This document shows positions 26,776 through 37,099 of a stretch of 64,000 nt of DNA, in pieces; position 1 is the stretch's first letter; each line of letters begins with the position of its first letter. Source of the DNA: Micromonospora sp. CB01531 (GTDB lineage: Bacteria; Actinomycetota; Actinomycetes; Mycobacteriales; Micromonosporaceae); contig NZ_LWLS01000062.1 in the NCBI RefSeq assembly GCF_001905095.1, positions 81,143-145,142 on the forward strand. Direction: 5' to 3'. The notes below the pieces were generated by a model. That model had not been told where the DNA came from. It did no database searches and saw nothing but the letters and a program-made list of their open reading frames with translations. Position numbers and translations under genes: made by a program.

Positions 26776-27957
26776 TCAACTGAACCGACGCACCCGGGCG
26801 TCGAGATGTTCCCGCGCGGCGGGCGGGGTCTGTTCCGCGAACGCCTCGAGCGCCGCCCGCGCCTCGTCCGACACCTTCGCCGGAACCACCACGTCGAGGG
26901 TGACCAGCAGGTCACCGGCGCGGTCGTCCTTGCGTACGACGCCCTTGCCCCGGGCCCGCAGCACCCGGCCGCTCGGAGTACCCGCCGGCACCCGCAGGGT
27001 CACCGTCCCGTCCAGGGTCGGTACGCGCAGGTCGGTGCCGAGCACCGCCTCCGCGAACGTGATCGGCACGGTCAAAGTCAGATCGTCCCCGGAGCGCCCG
27101 AACAGCTCGTCCGGGCGGACCTTCACGTGGACGAACAGGTCCCCCGCCGGGCCGCCCCGCTCGCCCGGTTCGCCCCGTCCGGCCAGCCGGATGCGCTGGC
27201 CGTCGGCCACCCCGGCCGGAAAGCGCACGTTCAGCGTGCGGGTCTTGGTGACCCCGCCCGTGCCGTGGCACTCCGGGCACTTCTCCTCGACGATCGTGCC
27301 GACGCCCTGGCAGTTGCGGCACGGCTCGGAGAAGCTGAACGACCCCTGGTTGCGGGTCGTCACCCCGGCGCCGTGGCAGACCGGGCAGGCCACCGGCTGG
27401 GTGCCCGGCTTGGCGCCGTTGCCGTGGCAGGTGTCGCAGACCCCGGGGGCGCGCAGCGTCAGCGGCAGCGTGACGCCGCGTACCGCGTCCTCGAAGTCGA
27501 GCGCCACCTCGGCCTCGACGTCCCGGCCGCGCGCCGGGCCGCGCGCGCGGGCCGGACCGGCGCCGCCGCCCGAGAAGATCGAGCTGAACAGGTCGGTGAA
27601 CCCGCCGCCACCGAACCGGGTGTCGGTGCCGCCGGCCGCGCCGCCGAACAGGTCGGAGACGTCGAACGGCATGCCACCCGGCTGGCCGCCGGCACGGGCG
27701 TGGCGCCGGAACGCGCCCGAGCCGAACAGGGACCGCATCTCGTCGTACTCGCGGCGCTTCTTCTCGTCGCCGAGCACGGCGTACGCCTCGGAGACGGCCT
27801 TGAACCGCTCCTCGGCCTTCGGGTCGCCGGGGTTGTGGTCCGGGTGCGACTCCCGGGCCAGCTTCCGGTACGACTTCTTGATCTCGTCGGAGGAGGCGGA
27901 CTTCTCCACGCCCAGCACGGCGTAGTAGTCCTTCTCGATCCAGTCCTTGGAACTCAC
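26776..27957 (-). CDS. dnaJ: Chaperone DnaJ (Hsp40)
   Basis: 393 residues. The J domain has the HPD motif (ESHPDHNPGDPKAE) near residue 40. A Gly/Phe-rich linker follows. Four CxxCxGxG zinc motifs (CDTCHGNG, CPVCHGAG, CRNCQGVG, CPECHGTG) span about 160-230, and the C-terminal substrate domain follows. It is thus type I DnaJ, which stimulates DnaK ATPase. The GTG start at 27955-27957 has an AAGGGGG leader; the frame extended to 27975 is not needed. Confidence 0.95.
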   Translation of the reverse strand: MSSKDWIEKDYYAVLGVEKSASSDEIKKSYRKLARESHPDHNPGDPKAEERFKAVSEAYAVLGDEKKRREYDEMRSLFGSGAFRRHARAGGQPGGMPFDVSDLFGGAAGGTDTRFGGGGFTDLFSSIFSGGGAGPARARGPARGRDVEAEVALDFEDAVRGVTLPLTLRAPGVCDTCHGNGAKPGTQPVACPVCHGAGVTTRNQGSFSFSEPCRNCQGVGTIVEEKCPECHGTGGVTKTRTLNVRFPAGVADGQRIRLAGRGEPGERGGPAGDLFVHVKVRPDELFGRSGDDLTLTVPITFAEAVLGTDLRVPTLDGTVTLRVPAGTPSGRVLRARGKGVVRKDDRAGDLLVTLDVVVPAKVSDEARAALEAFAEQTPPAAREHLDARVRRFS

Positions 27958-27990
27958 CCGTCCACCCCCTTCCACGGGACGTACCCCGGT

Positions 27991-28023
27991 CGTCCCGCCC
28001 GCCCGGTGCGGGCGGGCGGGACG
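27991..28023 (-). terminator. Intercistronic hairpin between grpE and dnaJ
   Basis: A perfect 14-bp stem (CGTCCCGCCCGCCC) with a 5-nt loop lies inside the 79-nt gap. It may attenuate transcription or stabilise the processed mRNA. Confidence 0.6.
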
Positions 28024-28036
28024 TCACGGGTCGGCA

Positions 28037-28798
28037 CTACTCCGGGTCGGCGACCGCGACCAGGGCCGGCCGCAGCAGCCGTTCGCCGAGCTGGTAACCC
28101 CGGCGCATGACCTGCACGCAGGTCGGCTCGGTCACGTCGGCGGAGGTCTGGTGGGCCACCGCCTCGTGCCGGGTCGGGTCGAACGGGTCGCCCTGCTCGC
28201 CGAACGCGGTCAGGCCGAACTTGCCCAGCGCCGTGGTGAGCTGCTCGGCCACCGAGCCGAACCCGCCCACCAGGTCGCCGTGCTCGCGGGCCCGGTCCAG
28301 GTCGTCGAGGATCGGCAGCAGCGCGGCCAGCACCGAGCCGGTCGCCTGCTCCTGGACCAGGGCCCGGTCCCGGTCGACCCGCTTGCGGTAGTTGGCGTAC
28401 TCGGCCGACACCCGCTGCACATCCCGGGTCCGCTCGTCCAGCTCGGCCCGGAGCGCCTCCAGCTCGGCACCGAGCGGCCCGCCCGGCTTTACGACCTCCT
28501 CGACCTCCTCGGTCGGCTCGGCCGGCGCGTCGACCACCGGCGGACCGGAGACCGGCGCCTCGGTCTCGATCTCGTCGACCACGACCTCGGTCTCCTCGAC
28601 CAGCCCCTCGGCGGGTGCGTCGGCCGCGGCGTCCGCGGCTGCGGCGTCCGCCGCGGGCTGCTCGGTGGTCTTACCGATTCTGCGCTTGTCTCGGATGACG
28701 ATCCGCGGCTCGTCGCCGGCACCCGGCCCGGCGGTCGCCGAGCCACCCGGCGCCGACCCGGTGGAGCCCGGGTCGGCCGCTCGTGGCTTCTCCGTCAT
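28037..28798 (-). CDS. grpE: Nucleotide exchange factor GrpE
   Basis: 253 residues. An unusually long acidic, Ala/Glu-rich N-terminus (about 1-115) precedes the GrpE coiled coil (ELEALRAELDERTRDVQRVS, then YANYRKRVDRDRA). A beta-rich C-terminal head follows, ending in GYQLGERLLRPALVAVADP. It exchanges ADP on DnaK. It is the second gene of the operon, 47 nt after dnaK. The extended N-terminus is longer than in E. coli GrpE but usual for actinomycetes. Confidence 0.95.
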   Translation of the reverse strand: MTEKPRAADPGSTGSAPGGSATAGPGAGDEPRIVIRDKRRIGKTTEQPAADAAAADAAADAPAEGLVEETEVVVDEIETEAPVSGPPVVDAPAEPTEEVEEVVKPGGPLGAELEALRAELDERTRDVQRVSAEYANYRKRVDRDRALVQEQATGSVLAALLPILDDLDRAREHGDLVGGFGSVAEQLTTALGKFGLTAFGEQGDPFDPTRHEAVAHQTSADVTEPTCVQVMRRGYQLGERLLRPALVAVADPE

Positions 28799-28845
28799 GC
28801 GGCTACCTCATCCTTCTGCCGTGCGTTCGTGTCCGGGACGGAAGG

Positions 28846-30708
<1,863 letters not shown>

Positions 30709-30797
30709 GTTCGCTTCCTCGCTTCGTAACGGTGAGCAGGTCAGGGGCCTCGCCCGCGAGCTGCCCGGCGGGTCGCCCGCAGCGACCGCACCACAAG

Positions 30798-30816
30798 TTG
30801 AGTGGACCGGACTCAA
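30798..30816. promoter_or_regulatory. HAIR element 1 upstream of dnaK
   Basis: TTGAGT, 7 nt, ACTCAA: a perfect core HspR dyad 90-108 nt upstream of the dnaK start. It lies in the intergenic space shared with the divergent GTPase gene. Confidence 0.88.
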
Positions 30817-30850
30817 TAGTGCCACGCGGCCAGCAAACCGCAAGTCGAGG

Positions 30851-30869
30851 TTGAGTCGACCTGACGCAA
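30851..30869. promoter_or_regulatory. HAIR-like element 2 upstream of dnaK
   Basis: TTGAGT, 7 nt, ACGCAA: one mismatch from a HAIR dyad, with the same 7-nt spacing. It starts 53 bp after HAIR 1 starts. Confidence 0.6.
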
Positions 30870-30927
30870 CCTGACCGTTATTACCGTCCGGTTGTCTTCC
30901 CTTGCATCGGTCGGGCACGCTTTAGCG

Positions 30928-32766
30928 GTGACGACGCATGGCGATTCCGCCACCCATTCCGGCACGCCCGCCGTCGCAGCCCGCTCCGGACCCGACGCCG
31001 GGGAGGACCCGCCCGCCTCCGGTGCCGAGGGCCTGCCCGCCGCGCTCGCCGGCCTGCGGGCCGCGATCGGGGCGATGCGGTTCCCGCTCACCCTGCCCTC
31101 GGCGGAGCCGGCCCGGCGCGCCGCCGCCGGCCTCACCGACCAGCTTGACGACTATCTGCTGCCCCGGCTCGCCCGACTCGACGCCCCGCTGCTGGTGGTG
31201 GTCGGCGGCTCGACCGGCGCCGGCAAGTCGACCCTGGTCAACAGCCTCGTCCAGGCGCGGGTGAGCGCCGCCGGGGTGCTCCGCCCCACCACCCGCTCGC
31301 CGGTGCTGGTCTGCAACCCGGCCGACGCCGCGTGGTTCCGCCGGGGCGACCTGCTGCCGGGCCTGACCCGGACCAACGAGCCGAGCGAACACCCGGGCAC
31401 GCTGCACCTGGTCACCGCGCCCGCGCTCCCGGCCGGGCTGGCCTTCCTCGACGCGCCCGACATCGACTCGGTGGTCGACGCCAACCGGGCGCTCGCCGGG
31501 CAGCTCCTGGCCGCCGCCGACCTCTGGCTCTTCGTCACCACCGCCGCCCGGTACGCCGACGCCGTCCCCTGGGAGCTGCTGCGCGGCGCCCGGGCCCGCG
31601 GCACGGTGATCGCCATGGTCCTGGACCGGGTGCCGCCGGAGGCGACCGACGAGATCGCCGCCCACCTGTCGGAGATGCTCACCGCCCAGGACCTCGGCGC
31701 CGCGCCGCTCTTCGTGCTGCCGGAGACCTGGGTCGACGGGCAGGGGCTGCTCCCCGACAAGGTCACCGCCCCGCTGAGCGCCTGGTTCGCCCGGCTCGCG
31801 GCGGACGCCGAGGCCCGCTCCGCCGTCGTCCGGCAGACCCTGGACGGCGCGCTCGCCGCCCTGCACCCCGCCGTGGAGGGGCTGGCCGACGCCGCCGACG
31901 AGCAGGTGGCCGCCGCCGACGCGCTGGACGAGCGGGTGCGGGCGGCGTACCGGGGGGCGGAGCGGACCGTCGCGGAGGGGCTCAAGGACGGCCGGCTGCT
32001 CCGCGGCGAGGTGCTGGCCCGCTGGCAGGAGTTCGTCGGCACGGGCGAGTTCTTCCGCACCCTGGAAGCCCGGATCAGTCGGCTGCGCGACCGGGTGGTG
32101 GGCAGGTTCACCGGGCGTCCGGCCCCCGCGGCCGAATTGCGTACGGCCATCGAGTCCCAGCTCGTGACGCTGCTGCGCGGGGTGGCCGCCGAGGCGGCGG
32201 AGCACGCGTACACCGGGTGGAAGGCGCACCCGGCCGGCGCGGCGCTGCTCGAACCGGAGCTGGCCCACGCCTCGGCCGACCTGCCCGCGCGCGCCGAGCG
32301 ACTCGTCCGCGACTGGCAGCGCGGGGTGCTGGAGCTGGTCCGGGCCGAGGGCGGGGAGCGCCGCTTCGTGGCCCGCACGGCCGCGTACGCGGTCAACGCC
32401 ACCGGGCTGGCGGTCATGATCGGGGTGTTCGCCTCCACCGCCTTCATCCCGACCGGGCTGGAGGTCGCCACCGGCGCCGGCACCGCGGTCGCCGGGCAGG
32501 CGGTCCTGCAGGCGATCTTCGGGGACCAGGCGGTCCGGAACCTGGCGACCAAGGCCCGGGCGGACCTGCTCGACCGGGTCGGCACGCTGCTGGCGGAGGA
32601 GGCGGCCCGGCTCCTCGCCCGCACCGAGGCCTCCCGCCCGGGCGTCGAGGCCGGCGCCGACCTGCGCCGGGCGGCCAACGAGGTGGAGAAGGCCCGGCAC
32701 CGCAGCGGCCTGACCCGCGCGGACGGGCCGGTACTGCCCGCCGTCGACCAGGGTGGCCACCGGTGA
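30928..32766 (+). CDS. Large membrane-associated GTPase, first of a pair (dynamin-like)
   Basis: 612 residues from GTG 30928. A P-loop GGSTGAGKST lies near residue 90, with a G3-like DAPDIDSV near 175 and a helical stalk of about 300-450. A hydrophobic pair of helices (AVNATGLAVMIGVFASTAFI, near 490) could embed in membrane. No ribosome site precedes the GTG, so it may be a leaderless transcript. It is divergent from dnaK. Bacterial dynamin-like pairs remodel membranes; a comparable role here is inferred. Confidence 0.82.
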   Translation: MTTHGDSATHSGTPAVAARSGPDAGEDPPASGAEGLPAALAGLRAAIGAMRFPLTLPSAEPARRAAAGLTDQLDDYLLPRLARLDAPLLVVVGGSTGAGKSTLVNSLVQARVSAAGVLRPTTRSPVLVCNPADAAWFRRGDLLPGLTRTNEPSEHPGTLHLVTAPALPAGLAFLDAPDIDSVVDANRALAGQLLAAADLWLFVTTAARYADAVPWELLRGARARGTVIAMVLDRVPPEATDEIAAHLSEMLTAQDLGAAPLFVLPETWVDGQGLLPDKVTAPLSAWFARLAADAEARSAVVRQTLDGALAALHPAVEGLADAADEQVAAADALDERVRAAYRGAERTVAEGLKDGRLLRGEVLARWQEFVGTGEFFRTLEARISRLRDRVVGRFTGRPAPAAELRTAIESQLVTLLRGVAAEAAEHAYTGWKAHPAGAALLEPELAHASADLPARAERLVRDWQRGVLELVRAEGGERRFVARTAAYAVNATGLAVMIGVFASTAFIPTGLEVATGAGTAVAGQAVLQAIFGDQAVRNLATKARADLLDRVGTLLAEEAARLLARTEASRPGVEAGADLRRAANEVEKARHRSGLTRADGPVLPAVDQGGHR

Positions 32767-32845
32767 GCACGCCGATCGGAGGCCGGGCCGGGGCCCGGTC
32801 GGGACGCCGGCCGGCCGGGTCGGCCGGAGACGAAGGTGGGCCGAG

Positions 32846-34525
32846 GTGAGCAACATCGTCGGTCGGATGCGCGAGGCGTTCCGCGGCGACCAGCGGGTCG
32901 ACCCGGACGCCCTGGTCACGCGCCTGCAGGCGGTCCAGCGCTTCCTCCAGGCGGTGGACGGCCAGGTGCCCGACTCCCAACTGATCACCGCGCACACCGT
33001 GGTCGAACGGGCCGGCACCCGGCTCGCGTTGTCCGGGCACCACACCGTGGTCGCCCTGGCCGGGGCGACCGGCAGCGGCAAGTCGAGCCTGTTCAACGCC
33101 CTCGCCCGGCTGGACCTCTCGCCGGTCGGCGTACGCCGGCCGACCACCGGGGTCGCGCACGCCTGCGTCTGGGGGCCGCTGGACGGCGCGGCCCGGCTGC
33201 TCGACTGGATCGGGGTGCTGCCCCGGCACCGGTTCGTCCGGGAGAGCGCCCTCGACGGCGACGACGAGTGGGCCCTGCACGGCCTGGTCCTGCTGGACCT
33301 GCCCGACTTCGACTCGGTGCAGCGCGCCCACCGGCTGGAGGTGGACCGGTTGCTCGGCCTGGTCGACCTGGTCGTCTGGGTGGTCGACCCGCAGAAGTAC
33401 GCGGACCGCGTGATTCACACCGGCTACCTGCGCGAGTTCCACCGGCACAAGGACGTGACGGTGGTGGTGCTCAACCAGGCTGACCGGCTGCCCCCGGCCG
33501 AGCTGCCCCGGGTCCTCGGCGACCTGCGCCGGCTGCTCGACGCCGACGGGCTGACCGGGGTGCCGCTGTTGCCCACCGTGGCGGTGGACCCGGCCAGCCT
33601 GGACGGGCTCCGGGCCGAGCTGGAGCAGACGGTCGCCGAACGGCAGGCCGCCCTACGCCGGCTGACCGGCGACGTGGACGCGGTGGTGGCCGGGCTGGCG
33701 GAACTGGTGGGGCCGGAGCCGCCACGCACCGGCCCGGACGACCGCTCGACGAAGGAGCTCACCGCGGCGCTGGCCGGGGCGGCCGGGGTGCCGACGGTGG
33801 CCGAGGCGGTCGAGGCGGCGTACCGGCACCGGGCCGGCGGGACGACCGGCTGGCCGCTGGTCCGCGGCTGGCGGCGGCTCCGGCCGGACCCGCTGCGCCG
33901 GCTGCACCTGCCCGACGGCGACGCCGCCGCGCCGGCGGAGAGCCTGGTCGCGGCGACCTCCGTACCCGATGCCACCGCCGCGCAGCGGTCGGCGCTCAAC
34001 CTGGCCGTCCGCGCGGTGGCCGACCGTTCCGCCGCGGACCTGCCGGTGCCCTGGCCGGGCGCGGTGACCGCCGCAGCCCGGTCCCGGCTGGCCGACCTGC
34101 CGGACGCGCTGGACCACGCGGTCGCCGCCACCGACCTGGGGATGGCCCGACGACCCACCTGGTGGCGGATCGTGGGCGGCCTCCAGTGGCTGGTCACCCT
34201 CGCCGCCCTGGCCGGGCTGGGCTGGCTGGTGCTGGGTTACGCGCTGCGCGCGCTGGGCCTGCCGGCGCTGGAGCAGCCGAGGCTCGGCGAGGTGCCCTGG
34301 CCGACCGTGCTGCTTATCGGCGGCCTGCTCGCCGGGCTGCTGCTGGCGGCGCTGAGCCGGCCGGTGATCCGGTGGGCTGCCGGGCGCGCCCGGCAGCGGG
34401 CCGAGGGGCGGCTGCTGACCTCGGTGGGCCGGGTCGGCGAGAAGTACGTGCTGGACCCGGTCCGGGTGGTGCTGGGCCGCTACGCCGAGGCCCGGCAGGC
34501 GCTGCAGGACGCCACCCGGCGCTGA
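32846..34525 (+). CDS. Large membrane-anchored GTPase, second of a pair (YfjP-like)
   Basis: 559 residues. The P-loop GATGSGKSS lies near residue 74, the G3 DLPDFDSV near 155 and G4 NQAD near 210. Two strong hydrophobic helices near residues 450-475 and 485-510 anchor the C-terminus. The GTG start at 32846 has GAAGG about 9 nt upstream and follows the first GTPase by 79 nt. The tandem arrangement of two unequal GTPases resembles mycobacterial IniA/IniC and YfjP-type families. Function is inferred from that. Confidence 0.84.
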   Translation: MSNIVGRMREAFRGDQRVDPDALVTRLQAVQRFLQAVDGQVPDSQLITAHTVVERAGTRLALSGHHTVVALAGATGSGKSSLFNALARLDLSPVGVRRPTTGVAHACVWGPLDGAARLLDWIGVLPRHRFVRESALDGDDEWALHGLVLLDLPDFDSVQRAHRLEVDRLLGLVDLVVWVVDPQKYADRVIHTGYLREFHRHKDVTVVVLNQADRLPPAELPRVLGDLRRLLDADGLTGVPLLPTVAVDPASLDGLRAELEQTVAERQAALRRLTGDVDAVVAGLAELVGPEPPRTGPDDRSTKELTAALAGAAGVPTVAEAVEAAYRHRAGGTTGWPLVRGWRRLRPDPLRRLHLPDGDAAAPAESLVAATSVPDATAAQRSALNLAVRAVADRSAADLPVPWPGAVTAAARSRLADLPDALDHAVAATDLGMARRPTWWRIVGGLQWLVTLAALAGLGWLVLGYALRALGLPALEQPRLGEVPWPTVLLIGGLLAGLLLAALSRPVIRWAAGRARQRAEGRLLTSVGRVGEKYVLDPVRVVLGRYAEARQALQDATRR

Positions 34526-34578
34526 GCCCGGGCGCGCTGGACCGTGTCCGGACCGGCCGACCGGCGTAGGGTCGGTGC

Positions 34579-35799
34579 ATGGCCACGCCACAGACCCCCT
34601 ACGAGGCGGTGCTGCACGCCGCTCGCGACGTGACGAGGCTCGACTCCGCCCTCGACGCCGAGATGCTCGGCGCCGCGCTGCTGGGCAGCGTCTACGCCGT
34701 GGCGGAGTCCGACCGGGAGACCGCCGTCCGCGAGTTCGTGGCCGGCTTCCTGGCCGCCACGTCCCGCCGCCGCAGCGCCGCCGCCACCACGATCCGCGCA
34801 GTCTTCGCCGCGCTGGTACCGGACGCCGAGGGCGCCACCCGGGTACGCCCCGGCGCGTACGCCCCGGCCTGGGCCGGACAGCTCGGCCGGGTGCACCTCA
34901 CCGGCGCCTGGGCGTACGGGGACGTGTACGGCGACCAGACCTCCTACCTGGCCACGTTCGCGTACGACGACGACGAGGGTGGCCCGGAGCATGCCCTGGT
35001 GGCCCTGGTCGACCACAACATCGGCATCACCAAGGACGTCTTCGTCGGCGGTCCCGCCGGGCGGATCGTCGAGCAGGCCCGCCAGATCTGCACCGAGGAC
35101 GAGCTGACCTGGTTCCGTACCGAGGACCCGGCCCGGATGCACGCGGAGGTGCGCCGGCACCTCGCGGTCACCGACGACCTCGGGGAGCTGCCCGCCCAGG
35201 GCTCCCTGGCCACCGACCGGGCGCTGGTCGGCGCGCGGTTGGCCGTCCTGCCGGGCCCGGCCCGGGCCGGCGCCGGGGACGTCCCGCCGCCCACCGACGC
35301 GGAACGGACCCGGCTGGTGCGGGCCTTTCTCGCCGCGCCGGAAGCCGCCCGGTTCGGCCTGGACACGGTGGCCGACGCGGAGCTGGCCTCGCTGCACTTC
35401 TGCCTGGGCCTGCTGCTCGACCACGCGGCCAGCTTCCCGGACGCCGACCCGATGCGTTGGAGCCCGACGGTGGCCGAGCTGTTCCTGCTTGACTGGGTGC
35501 ACCGCCGGGCCGTGCTGGACATGGACGACGCGGCGATGCTGCCGCGGGTGCTGCGCGGCTGGGCGGCGTACGCGGCCCGCCAGCGGGGCCTGCCGGCGGC
35601 GGCGGTCCGGCGGACGGACGAGGCGATCGAGGAGATGGTCCCGGAGTTCGCCCGGCTCTACACCACCGGGGAGCGGCGCAGCCCCGCCACCGCCGCGGTC
35701 GCCCAGCTCATGGCGGACGGCGTCGACCCCGACGATCCGGCCGCCCTGGACGCCTGGATCGAGGCCAACCGGCACCGCCTCACCGACGACCCGGCCTGA
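34579..35799 (+). CDS. Conserved hypothetical protein, 406 residues
   Basis: A soluble, Ala/Asp/Arg-rich protein without signal, membrane or catalytic motifs that I recognise. Acidic stretches (FAYDDDEGG near 130) and a helical C-terminal half are the visible features. It lies 53 nt after the second GTPase on the same strand, so it could be co-transcribed with that pair. The ATG at 34579 has only a weak GTAGGG leader. The function is unknown. Confidence 0.8.
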   Translation: MATPQTPYEAVLHAARDVTRLDSALDAEMLGAALLGSVYAVAESDRETAVREFVAGFLAATSRRRSAAATTIRAVFAALVPDAEGATRVRPGAYAPAWAGQLGRVHLTGAWAYGDVYGDQTSYLATFAYDDDEGGPEHALVALVDHNIGITKDVFVGGPAGRIVEQARQICTEDELTWFRTEDPARMHAEVRRHLAVTDDLGELPAQGSLATDRALVGARLAVLPGPARAGAGDVPPPTDAERTRLVRAFLAAPEAARFGLDTVADAELASLHFCLGLLLDHAASFPDADPMRWSPTVAELFLLDWVHRRAVLDMDDAAMLPRVLRGWAAYAARQRGLPAAAVRRTDEAIEEMVPEFARLYTTGERRSPATAAVAQLMADGVDPDDPAALDAWIEANRHRLTDDPA

Positions 35800-35820
35800 G
35801 GCGCACCCGCACGCGACGCA

Positions 35821-35874
35821 GATTCCCGGAAACAGTGGCTTACCGCGCGCGGGAGGCGACTCTTTCCGGGAATC
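35821..35874. repeat. Dispersed intergenic repeat, copy 1
   Basis: Arms GATTCCCGGAAA and TTTCCGGGAATC form a perfect 12-bp inverted repeat around 30 nt. The right arm overlaps the stop of the minus-strand gene at 35873. Its core (35823-35867) aligns without gaps to copy 2 at 46174-46218 (31 of 45 bases). Confidence 0.7.
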
Positions 35875-36613
35875 AGGGTGCTTCGGTCCGCAGCCGGCCG
35901 GTGGCCGGCACGGTGGCGCTCGGGCCCGGTTCGGCGGTGGGGCTGGGGGTCGGCCCGGGCGTCTCGTCGGGCGGCGCGCTGGTCGGCGGCGGCGAGTTGT
36001 CCGGTGAGGTGGTCGCGCTGGGGTCCGCGCTCGGGGTGGTGGAGGGATCGGTCGCCGGCGCGGAGATGGTGCTGGTCGGCTCGGCCGTGGGGCTCGGCGT
36101 CGGGTCCGGCGTGGCCGGGGTGGAGGCCGATGGCGAGGGTGACGGGACCGGCGACGGGCGCGGCAGGATGGTCGGCCTGGGGCGGGTGGGCACCTTCGCG
36201 GGTGCGGTGGGCCGGGGCCGCCGGCGCGAGCCCAGGTCGGCGTCGTCGGGCAGGGCCGGGGCGGCGGCGAGGGCCGGCAGACTGGCGGCGTCGGCCACGG
36301 GCGTCCGGGTGGGCACGACCGGGGGCTGGGTGCCCTGGATGACCACCGGGCCGACCGAGGGGGTCGGGATGAACGGGGTGCTGCTGTCCGGGAGGGCGCT
36401 GTTGCCCACGGTCGCCGACCCGGTGCTGATCGCGGCCAGGATCGGCATGGACGCGGTGCCGGCGAGCAACGCGACGGTGAAGAGATATCCCCGGCTCGGG
36501 GAGTTCAGGCCGGGCGCGCGGTGCGCCCCGACCACCCGGCGGTACGCGGCCCGGGGCGACGCGCGGTGGTGGCCGAGGAGCGGGGTACCAGGACCCTCTG
36601 CTGGCTGGGACAC
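35873..36613 (-). CDS. Membrane-anchored protein with very long Pro/Ser/Thr-rich exterior
   Basis: 246 residues from GTG 36611-36613, chosen because GAGGAG lies 6 nt upstream. Residues 1-40 are cytosolic and basic. One helix follows near 43-62. The remaining 180 residues are almost wholly Pro, Ser, Thr, Ala and Asp with no repeats of fixed length, so they are extended and disordered. This may be a cell-wall spanning tether. It lies opposite the start of the dehydrogenase operon. Confidence 0.72.
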   Translation of the reverse strand: MSQPAEGPGTPLLGHHRASPRAAYRRVVGAHRAPGLNSPSRGYLFTVALLAGTASMPILAAISTGSATVGNSALPDSSTPFIPTPSVGPVVIQGTQPPVVPTRTPVADAASLPALAAAPALPDDADLGSRRRPRPTAPAKVPTRPRPTILPRPSPVPSPSPSASTPATPDPTPSPTAEPTSTISAPATDPSTTPSADPSATTSPDNSPPPTSAPPDETPGPTPSPTAEPGPSATVPATGRLRTEAP

Positions 36614-37099
36614 CGCACACTCCTCGTACGTCGACACGGCGGCACGCTCGTCCAAGCTGGACAAAGGCCATCAAACGCCTCGTCACGGAACACCAGTCAG
36701 CTTGAACCAGCGACGCTCAGTTCACCAGCCATCACCGCGTGTCGACACACCCGGTGTCCGTCGACTCATGAGAACTTGCGCGACAAAAAACCCATGCGTC
36801 GCGAACCAGACCGAACGTCACCGGCGGGGGAGGCCATACTGTGGGCCCGCTCACGACCTCTGCAATCATTCAGGCACGACGGCAACGCAGCCGCCACCTC
36901 CGCGTACCTCGCGGCGGTGCGGAACGGCGCCGGCGCTCCCGGGTCGGGTTCCCCCACGGACCCGGCTCACGCCGCGCGGCAACCCTCACCGGGGCTAGGC
37001 GCGGCCGCCAGGAACCAGCCCGGCTCGAGCCGGGCGGCGCACGATGTGCGCGGCACGGGTCACCCCCGGCGCCGGCGCAGACCAGACAGGGAGAGACGG
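36614..37099. other. Non-coding region between the Pro-rich protein and the dehydrogenase operon
   Basis: 486 bases. The left 230 bases are less GC-rich than the neighbourhood and hold small dyads (GTGTCGACAC at 36739-36748, ACACCCGGTGT at 36747-36757). Such dyads are candidate sites for a regulator of the operon. No Lrp-type bkdR gene lies here. I see no credible coding frame in the right half either. Confidence 0.6.
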
